Assembly: GCA_015233485.1 (NCBI GenBank)
Contig: JADFXO010000003.1
Location: 1 to 33,024 of the forward strand
Source: Nitrospirota bacterium
GTDB taxonomy: Bacteria > Nitrospirota > Thermodesulfovibrionia > Thermodesulfovibrionales > Magnetobacteriaceae
Reading direction: 5' to 3'
Length of the DNA stretch: 33,024 nucleotides
A model generated the notes under the pieces. It had not been told where the DNA came from and searched no databases. It saw only the letters and a list, made by a program, of their open reading frames with translations. A program made the translations under genes and the position numbers. Below are positions 1 through 6,928 of this stretch, in pieces; the stretch's first letter is position 1; every line of letters begins with the position of its first letter.

Positions 1-1
1 T

Positions 2-694
2 GAGCTGCCCGATGGAAGCATATTGCATATAGAGATCCAAAGTGCATCGGACGGTACGATGTTGAAGCGGATGTATCTCTATTCGGCGCTAATATTTTGC
101 CAGTATGGGAGGCTGCCGAGGCAGATTGTCTTGTATGTAGGAAACAAGCCTCACAGCATGGAAAATCAAATAGGGCAGTATTCCTATGAGATAATAGATA
201 TTCGTGATATAAACTGTTCGGAATTATTACGGAGCAACAAACCTGAGGACGCGGTATTGGCGCTGCTATGCAACTCTGACAATATGGATGTAACAATATC
301 CATGATTTTAGAGAAGTTATCGGTGTTGCCGGAAAAAACCATGAATGATTACATCGTAAAATTGCTGAATCTGGCAGATTTACGGAAGATGTCTGAGAAA
401 GTAAGGAAGGAGGTAGAAAAGATGCCTATAACGATTGATGCAAGAGAGACCTGGCTTTATAAGGAAGGCTTAAGTGATGGTGAACTTAAAGGGTTAAGTG
501 AGGGAAAACTTGAGGGGCTGTTTGAGGGTATCGAATTAGGGCTTGAACTCAAATATGGCACTGCCGGGCTTGAATTGATGACCAGGGCCAGGGCTATAAC
601 TACCATTGATAAATTGGAGGAATTTAAGAATCTCATAAAGAAGGCCGCGTCAGTTGATGAGTTGAAAGGGTTCTTAGACAATAGCGTTGTGTGA
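2..694 (+). CDS. PD-(D/E)XK nuclease-family (Rpn/YhgA-like transposase-associated) protein, 5' end truncated by the window
   Basis: The provided ORF begins at a TTG (23), but the frame is open to position 2 (ELPDGSILHIEIQS...). HIEIQ resembles the E-x-Q nuclease core. The C-terminus has G-rich repeats (EGLSDGELKGLSEGKLEGL) typical of Rpn-type proteins. Confidence 0.7.
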   Translation, partial: ELPDGSILHIEIQSASDGTMLKRMYLYSALIFCQYGRLPRQIVLYVGNKPHSMENQIGQYSYEIIDIRDINCSELLRSNKPEDAVLALLCNSDNMDVTISMILEKLSVLPEKTMNDYIVKLLNLADLRKMSEKVRKEVEKMPITIDARETWLYKEGLSDGELKGLSEGKLEGLFEGIELGLELKYGTAGLELMTRARAITTIDKLEEFKNLIKKAASVDELKGFLDNSVV

Positions 695-736
695 AGCCGA
701 CACGACAGCACAGATTAAAAAGGTGGCCGCTACCGC

Positions 737-802
737 GATGCCGGTCATCTGCGCAGGGGATGCCGGTCATCTGCGCAGGGGATGCCGCTCACCTGCGAAC
801 GC
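737..802. repeat. Short tandem repeat, 22-bp unit GATGCCGGTCATCTGCGCAGGG (2 perfect copies plus 1 degenerate copy)
   Basis: Copies read directly at 737-758 and 759-780, with a degenerate third (GATGCCGCTCACCTGCGAACGC) at 781-802. Confidence 0.85.
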
Positions 803-1077
803 ATATCGAAACAGACCCTATAAGTAACAAAAATAACAGGAATACCGGCTGTCGCGGCGTTGGCTTTCAAACGGCGGCACGTCTCAAACCCGTCAATTCC
901 AGGCATCATAACGTCTAACAGAATTATATCGGGTTTGTCCTTTGCGGCCTTATCCAAAGCACGCAAACCATCTGTGGCAAAAGATAGTTTATACGTATCT
1001 TTCAATATCTGCCTCATGATTTGCCTGTTGCCGGCCTCATCGTCAGCTATAAGCACGCTCCATTTAACTTCCGTCAT
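745..1077 (-). CDS. Truncated response-regulator receiver domain protein (possible pseudogene)
   Basis: Has VLIADDE and IILLDVMMPGIDG, but homology stops after IPVIFVT. The conserved beta5 Lys and alpha5 region present in the neighbouring paralog (GAVDYVCKPF) are missing. The tail is encoded by the 22-bp repeat. Confidence 0.7.
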   Translation of the reverse strand: MTEVKWSVLIADDEAGNRQIMRQILKDTYKLSFATDGLRALDKAAKDKPDIILLDVMMPGIDGFETCRRLKANAATAGIPVIFVTYRVCFDMRSQVSGIPCADDRHPLRR

Positions 1078-2249
1078 TTTATATCTCCATGAGGTGTTGC
1101 AAGTGGCAGCTCTATGACAAACTGTGCTCCATCATCTATATTTGAAACAGAGATTTTCCCGTTCATTTTTCTCTCTATGATAGCTTTGGACATGTATAGG
1201 CCTATTCCTGTCCCTTCTTCTCCTTTAGTTGTTACATATGGTTCAAAGAGCTTCTCCATCACCGCATTGCCTATACCACCGCCATTGTCGCTTATGGAAG
1301 CAACAACTTTATCGTTTACCTCTTTAATCTCCACAGTAATCAGCCCATCATCTGTAAGAAGCCCTTTTTTTCTTCTTGTATTTATAGCGTCACGGCTGTT
1401 GTTTATCAGATTCAGGATAACCTGCTTTAGTTCATTGCGATAACCTATAGAATATATACGGCGTGTCTTTGGTGTATTTATCTGAACATGGATGGCGCTG
1501 CTTGTCAATAGATTTGAAAAAAGCGAAACTACCTCGTAAAAGGCCTCCGTTACATCGAATATGTCTTTTTGTTTGGATGGTTTAAGAAAGTTCCGGAAAT
1601 CATCCACGGTGTGGGACATTAGATTAATTAATCCCATTCCCTGGCTTACAAACTCCTCAAGATCCTTCTCATCTGCCTCCCCTGACGCGAACGATTCAGA
1701 AATCCACTGCATTATAAGGCCTAATTGATTTAACGGCTGCTTCCATTGATGGGCTATAGCGGAAATCATCTCGCCCATCGCCGCCATCTTGGACTGCTGA
1801 ATGAGCAGCTGCTCCTCTAATCTGCATTTGTTAACTTCCTCTTCCACCCTTTTTTCCAGGTGCCGTTGCAGGTTATATAACTTCAAATGGGTTTCTATAC
1901 GGGATATTACCTCATCGCTCTGAAATGGTTTACACACATAATCCACCGCCCCTCTTTTAAACGCGTTAACCTTCTCGGCGCTTTCTGTCAACGCGCTGAT
2001 AAAGATAACCGGAATATCAGAGGTTGTGGGGTTGGCTTTTAATTGATCACAAGTTTCATACCCGTCCATCTCCGGCATCAGGATATCAAGAAGGATTATG
2101 TCCGGCTTTACATGCTTTGCCGACTCTATCGCCATAGCGCCGCTCTGCGCGAACGATAGTTTATACTTATCTTGCAGCATCTGCCTTAGCAGATGCCTGA
2201 TGGTATGTTCATCGTCAACTATTAACACTGTCCATTTGGGTTCTGTCAT
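1074..2249 (-). CDS. Hybrid protein: N-terminal receiver, coiled coil, HisKA-like and HATPase_c (histidine kinase)
   Basis: VLIVDDE, ILLDILMPEMDGYE, CKPF; H-box AIAHQWKQPLN; N-box NLINNSRDAI; G boxes DNGGGI and GTGIGLYMSK. ATG at 2249 is preceded by AGGAGGT. ATGA overlap with the downstream truncated receiver. Confidence 0.9.
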   Translation of the reverse strand: MTEPKWTVLIVDDEHTIRHLLRQMLQDKYKLSFAQSGAMAIESAKHVKPDIILLDILMPEMDGYETCDQLKANPTTSDIPVIFISALTESAEKVNAFKRGAVDYVCKPFQSDEVISRIETHLKLYNLQRHLEKRVEEEVNKCRLEEQLLIQQSKMAAMGEMISAIAHQWKQPLNQLGLIMQWISESFASGEADEKDLEEFVSQGMGLINLMSHTVDDFRNFLKPSKQKDIFDVTEAFYEVVSLFSNLLTSSAIHVQINTPKTRRIYSIGYRNELKQVILNLINNSRDAINTRRKKGLLTDDGLITVEIKEVNDKVVASISDNGGGIGNAVMEKLFEPYVTTKGEEGTGIGLYMSKAIIERKMNGKISVSNIDDGAQFVIELPLATPHGDIK

Positions 2250-2416
2250 TTTGTACCTCCTGGGCCTGCCTTTCAAACAAATTATGGCGAAATCAGGATA
2301 ACCTTACATAGTCCGTCGATTTTTATCGTTCAGATAAAACTGTAGCAGGGTCGCATCATTTTTTAAAAATATCAAGTTTTGTATTCTTTATAATACATAA
2401 AAGCTCTAACGGTTAC

Positions 2417-3991
2417 TTACTCATTGATTAGTTTATCCTTGTGGAGTTTATACTCGATACTGTCCACAAGGGCGTGCCACGACGCCTCTATAACATTAGG
2501 GCTTACGCCTACTGTGCCCCAGCGTGAGCTGTGGTCGCCGGACTCGATAAGCACGCGCACCCCTGACGATGTCCCCGCGCCACCAGACAGCACCCTTACC
2601 TTATAGTCGTGCAGCGAGACTTCCTTCAGGGCGGGATAATATCTCTCAAGCGCCTTTCTCAGGGCATTGTCAAGGGCATTGACCGGGCCATTTCCTTCGG
2701 CGGCCGTATGCACCAGTTCGCCGTCGGGCAGTTTCATCTTTATAATCGCAGTGTTTGTTGATGTGCTTTCGTGACATGTTTTTTGGGTCATAAGCTGAAA
2801 ACCGAGAAACTCGAAGGCCGCCTTGTATTGGCCGGTTTCCTTTTTTATCATAAGCTCGAACGAGGCCTCCGCCCCCTCAAACTGATAACCCTGGTTTTCA
2901 AGTCCTTTCAGGAGATCAAGAATCTTATTGGCGTCCCCCATATGAACTCCAAACTCTTCGGCCTTTCTTTGAAGGGTGCTTTTACCGGCGAGATCAGAGA
3001 TCAGTATTCTTTGGGAGTTGCCGACCAGGGCCGGCTCTATGTGTTCATATGTGCTTGCGTGCTTTATGATGGCGCTTACGTGCATACCGCCCTTGTGCGC
3101 AAAGGCGCTGTCGCCGACATAGGGCTGACGCTTGAAGTGCGGCATGTTTGCTATCTCTGTCACGTAGCGCGATACGTCTCTGAGCTGTGTAAGTCCGGAG
3201 CTGCCGCTACCAAGACATTCATAACCCAGCTTGAGCTGGAGATTGGGTATGATGGAGCAGAGGTTGGCGTTTCCGCACCTCTCGCCAAGCCCATTAATCG
3301 TCCCCTGCACCTGCACGGCACCGGCGCGCACGGCCTCTAAGGTGTTTGCCACGGCGCAGTCTGAGTCATTATGGGCGTGAATGCCTATCGGAGCGGCTAC
3401 TGCCCTTATTACATCGGCGGTAATACGGTGAATTTGTTCGGGCAGACACCCGCCGTTGGTATCACAAAGCACCAGACAATCTGCCCCGCCATCAACGGCT
3501 GCCCTCAGACATTCAATGGCGTATCCGGGATTGTTGATATAGCCCTGAAAAAAATGCTCAGCGTCGAAAAATACCTTTTTTACATGCGATTTCAGAAATC
3601 TAAAGGAGTCGCGTATGATGCGCAAATTCTCCTCATTTTCTATCCCCAGTGCATGGCGGACGTGGAAATCCCAAGTCTTGCCGAATATGGTAACGCACCC
3701 TGTGCCTGCTTCGACAAGCGCCCTGAGGTTATTATCATCTTCCGCATTTACACCCGGACGATGGGTGCTGCCAAAGGCCGCGATAACCGCCGTTTTGAGC
3801 TTCATAGTTCTGATTTGCCTGAAATACTCCGCGTCTTTCGGGTTTGAGGCGGGCATACCGCCTTCGATAAAGTGAATGCCGAATGCGTCAAGCCTTTCTG
3901 TTATCAGGAGCTTGTCCTCAAGCGTGAGGGAGATGTCCTCGGCCTGAGTGCCGTCTCTTAATGTTGTGTCGTATATTTCGATAGTTTTCAT
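2417..3991 (-). CDS. cimA: (R)-citramalate synthase (CimA-type, 2-isopropylmalate synthase family)
   Basis: MKTIEIYDTTLRDGTQAEDISLTLEDKL; HAHNDSDCAVANTLEAV; GTINGLGERCGNANL; C-terminal LeuA dimer domain with SSGVRVLIESGD. Confidence 0.92.
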   Translation of the reverse strand: MKTIEIYDTTLRDGTQAEDISLTLEDKLLITERLDAFGIHFIEGGMPASNPKDAEYFRQIRTMKLKTAVIAAFGSTHRPGVNAEDDNNLRALVEAGTGCVTIFGKTWDFHVRHALGIENEENLRIIRDSFRFLKSHVKKVFFDAEHFFQGYINNPGYAIECLRAAVDGGADCLVLCDTNGGCLPEQIHRITADVIRAVAAPIGIHAHNDSDCAVANTLEAVRAGAVQVQGTINGLGERCGNANLCSIIPNLQLKLGYECLGSGSSGLTQLRDVSRYVTEIANMPHFKRQPYVGDSAFAHKGGMHVSAIIKHASTYEHIEPALVGNSQRILISDLAGKSTLQRKAEEFGVHMGDANKILDLLKGLENQGYQFEGAEASFELMIKKETGQYKAAFEFLGFQLMTQKTCHESTSTNTAIIKMKLPDGELVHTAAEGNGPVNALDNALRKALERYYPALKEVSLHDYKVRVLSGGAGTSSGVRVLIESGDHSSRWGTVGVSPNVIEASWHALVDSIEYKLHKDKLINE

Positions 3992-4096
3992 GTGGTTTAT
4001 AGTATCACACCGGCGGCTACCGCGTCTATTTGAAAGTTAAATATACCAGGGCAAACGCACAGCTCCTATCATTACTCATAAGGTTGCAACCTGGCC

Positions 4097-4831
4097 TTAG
4101 CTCGTCCCTTTTTGGAGTAAGATAGTAATGTACCCCGCCTGTTTTTTAAGTAACGGTATTCTTTCTAACAACACACTCTCTATCGGCATCAGCGCCTCCA
4201 GCATGTGGCTGAAAATACTGGTTTCAATAAACTCCGCGGTCGAAAAATGCTTCCTGAAAATATTAATATCAGAGGGGCTTAGAGGCACATCTGTGCCCTT
4301 GTACTCGTCTATAATGTTGTGCTTTATATAGCGCATGATGTTGATAGCAATATTTGCCGTGTATGGTTCGCAGAAGGCGGCCTTCCCCCCTGTCTTTAAA
4401 ACCCTTGCAATTTCAGGGACAACCCTGTCAAGTGTCACATGGTGGAGGACGGCATTGCCAAACACAAAGTCAAAGCGCTCGTCGCCGAAGGGGATTTCCT
4501 CCGCGTTGCCTATATATGGATTAATATTGTCTATTGAATTCACCCGCATTCGCTCTTTAAGCACCCCAATGCTGGAGGCGGAGATGTCAAAGGCGTCAAC
4601 CATCTTACAGACCTTCGCCAGCAGGCATGTTGTCCATCCTGCCCCGCAGCCCACATCCAGCAATGACGATTCCTTATTCTGCAGGTTGAAGAATTTAACA
4701 ATCGGCCTCAGGTTAATATGCCGCGCAAAAACCTCTTCGTATGTCTTTTCTATCTTCAGGCTATCAGGTTTTTTTAATAAATCACCGGCCTTTTTGTTCC
4801 ACTTAAGCTCTTCTTCGTCGTATTTTCCCAT
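4097..4831 (-). CDS. Class I SAM-dependent methyltransferase
   Basis: LLDVGCGAGWTTCLLA motif I; FDFVFGNAVLHHV; RVLKTGGKAAFCEP. Confidence 0.88.
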   Translation of the reverse strand: MGKYDEEELKWNKKAGDLLKKPDSLKIEKTYEEVFARHINLRPIVKFFNLQNKESSLLDVGCGAGWTTCLLAKVCKMVDAFDISASSIGVLKERMRVNSIDNINPYIGNAEEIPFGDERFDFVFGNAVLHHVTLDRVVPEIARVLKTGGKAAFCEPYTANIAINIMRYIKHNIIDEYKGTDVPLSPSDINIFRKHFSTAEFIETSIFSHMLEALMPIESVLLERIPLLKKQAGYITILLQKGTS

Positions 4832-5026
4832 CTTTAATTATCTCCTGAGTGTCTCTATCTCCTGTTTGAGCGTATCATAATCAGCAGCAGCTGTCAATGT
4901 CCTGCCGCGAATTATTATCTCTCGGTGTCATATTTCTGACGCGTTCTGAGGGTTGCCGGGAAAATTATTAACAGGCGGAATACGCCGAGGCGTGGTGTTT
5001 GGCGTGGTTGCTTGTTCTTGCGGCGT

Positions 5027-5042
5027 TGGCACAACAATTGCA
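5027..5042 (+). promoter_or_regulatory. Candidate sigma-54 (RpoN) -24/-12 promoter of the EPS operon
   Basis: TGGCACAACAATTGCA matches TGGCACRNNNNTTGCW at every defined position, about 49 bp upstream of the first EPS gene start (5091). Confidence 0.75.
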
Positions 5043-5090
5043 GGTGGGTGTCTAAAGGTCTGTAGTAATATTTGAGAGGAGGCATGGGAT

Positions 5091-5735
5091 ATGGCTGATT
5101 ATAAGAGACTGATAAGCGGCAACAAGCGGGAGCTGCTGAACTTTAAGGGTAATCTGTTGAGCACTGCTGCCGGTAAGACCGTGAAGTCAATCATGGTAAC
5201 GAGCGCGATGAATGGGGAGGGCAAGACAACTGCGGCTTTGAGTTTGGCGTATACGCTGGCAGTCAACGCAAAGGACAATGTTTATTTAGCGGACGGTTCA
5301 TGGAATTCTCCCAAGATGGATAAGATATTTAATATGGGAGAAGTGCCGGGCATCTCGGATTATTTTCGTGGTGAGATAGACCTGGATACGATTGTGCGGC
5401 AGACTCAGACTATAAATCTTTCCGTAATTCCATTTGGCAAGAAGACCAACAATTCTATGGAGATATTGAAGCCGGCGCTGTTAAAAGAGAAGATTGATGA
5501 GTTGAGAAGCAGGTGCGATTATGTTATTTTCGATTCCGCCTCCATAATGGGCTCAGCAGACATCGCTGTGTTGTCCACTTTCTTTGATGGAGTGATCCTG
5601 GTAGTAGAGTGCGAAAAGACAAAATGGCAGGTAGTGGATTTGGCTAAAAGCAAATTGGAATCCGCTGGTGCAAACATCATCGGAGCCGTATTAAATAAAA
5701 GAAAATTTTACATTCCGAGGTGGTTATATGGATAG
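5091..5735 (+). CDS. CpsD/CapB-like BY-kinase-type P-loop ATPase, stand-alone
   Basis: SIMVTSAMNGEGKTTAALSLA Walker A; A'-like VYLADGSWNSP; Walker B-like CDYVIFDSAS. GAGGAGG RBS upstream. Next to OPX and PCP genes. Confidence 0.82.
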   Translation: MADYKRLISGNKRELLNFKGNLLSTAAGKTVKSIMVTSAMNGEGKTTAALSLAYTLAVNAKDNVYLADGSWNSPKMDKIFNMGEVPGISDYFRGEIDLDTIVRQTQTINLSVIPFGKKTNNSMEILKPALLKEKIDELRSRCDYVIFDSASIMGSADIAVLSTFFDGVILVVECEKTKWQVVDLAKSKLESAGANIIGAVLNKRKFYIPRWLYG

Positions 5736-6915
5736 ACTTAGTTCAGCTCCAAAACGGTTTATAAACAGACGGGTTATTAGCAGTCTGTTTATTTGCATTT
5801 CTTTGTTGACGCTGGCAGTTGGCTGCTCAACGGTAGAGCCAAAAGGTGCTCAGGAAGGCAGCGTCGCTTTTACAAACTCAGGCTACAACAATGCAGCTAG
5901 CGACAACTTTACGGGTTTTAACACCTCGTATGACGTCTTCCCGGAATACCGCATAATGCCTGGAGATATACTGGAGGTCTTCTATAAGGTAGAGACCGGG
6001 AAGGTACAGGATTTCACGATTGAGGTTGATTACACTGTGACGGTTAAGTTCATCAATGCCCCTGAGATGAATGAAACACAGACAGTACGCCCGGACGGCA
6101 CCATTACGCTTCCATATATTGGTAATCTTTATGTCCTGGGGAAAACGCCGGATGCTCTTACCGCGGAGCTTAAAAAGTTCTACGCTAAGATACTGAAATA
6201 CCCTGATTTATATGTCTTAGTGCCGGATTTCAGGTCAACCCTGAAAGAATTCAAGGCGGATTTGCACACTGCCCCGCGCGGACTGAGCCGGCTTGTAACG
6301 GTCAGGCCGGATGGAATTGTTACGTTTCCCATTGTTGGCGATATGTTTGCGGCCAAAAGGTCGCTTAAAGAACTCAACGAAACACTCAACGGCTTCTACG
6401 AAAAGGTAATTCCCGGACTTCACGTAAATCTTTTCCTGGAAAAACAGTCGGGCTTTCTTGTCTACGTATTTGGCGAGGTGAAAAAACCTGGCGCGTTTCC
6501 TATTATAAAACCGATAAGCGTGTTAGAGGCGCTTGCCCTCTCGGAGAGCTTCCTGCCTTCGGCTAAAACGGCTAGTATCGTTGTGTTGAGAAAGACAAAA
6601 GAAAAGGTCATTGCTACGAAAGTTGCCCTTTCTGATTTGATAATCACAGCAGACAGGCAGGATATCATGATGCTTAATCCTGATGACATCGTGTATGTCC
6701 CAAGAAGGATTCTGTCCAACATGGCCGATGTAGCGAGAGACATATCTGATATAACGTTCTTCAGGGGCTGGGCGTTTGGCGGCAACTTGAGCTGGAATAT
6801 GTATAACGCGCCGACATCATCCGGGAGTAGTACTCCAGCAAATACGACCACTCAATCAACTTCAACGACGAACGCGATTACTGGCCAAACAACTACGACA
6901 ACTACGACTCGATAA
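5728..6915 (+). CDS. Outer-membrane polysaccharide export lipoprotein (Wza-like OPX, Poly_export/SLBB)
   Basis: Lipobox-like LTLAVGCS; YRIMPGDILEVFY; VRPDGTITLPYIGNL; GEVKKPGAFPI SLBB motif. Thr/Ser-rich C-terminal tail. Confidence 0.9.
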   Translation: MDRLSSAPKRFINRRVISSLFICISLLTLAVGCSTVEPKGAQEGSVAFTNSGYNNAASDNFTGFNTSYDVFPEYRIMPGDILEVFYKVETGKVQDFTIEVDYTVTVKFINAPEMNETQTVRPDGTITLPYIGNLYVLGKTPDALTAELKKFYAKILKYPDLYVLVPDFRSTLKEFKADLHTAPRGLSRLVTVRPDGIVTFPIVGDMFAAKRSLKELNETLNGFYEKVIPGLHVNLFLEKQSGFLVYVFGEVKKPGAFPIIKPISVLEALALSESFLPSAKTASIVVLRKTKEKVIATKVALSDLIITADRQDIMMLNPDDIVYVPRRILSNMADVARDISDITFFRGWAFGGNLSWNMYNAPTSSGSSTPANTTTQSTSTTNAITGQTTTTTTTR

Positions 6916-6928
6916 GGAGGATATAAAG

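Noticed and set aside
737-802. CRISPR array
   Set aside because: Units are contiguous without unique spacers, only 2-3 copies, and no cas genes in the window.
691-918. 75-aa + strand ORF over the 22-bp repeats and the truncated receiver
   Set aside because: Composition is repeat-derived (AQGMPVICAGDAAHL) and it is antisense to the receiver; no support as a gene.
2771-3847. Long + strand ORFs (189 aa, 158 aa and nested) opposite cimA
   Set aside because: They lie antisense to a clearly conserved citramalate synthase and their translations show no recognisable domain; likely antisense artefacts.
4045-4100. c-di-GMP-I (GEMM) riboswitch suggested by AGGGCAAAC
   Set aside because: The remaining conserved GEMM elements (tetraloop receptor, GCAAAGC region, second stem) were not found at this site or at 32772.
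4335-4880. 181-aa + strand ORF opposite the methyltransferase
   Set aside because: Antisense shadow of a convincing methyltransferase on the - strand.
4985-5026. Second sigma-54-like site (TTTGGCGTGGTTGCTTG) just upstream of the main one
   Set aside because: Spacing between the GG and GC elements does not fit the -24/-12 architecture.
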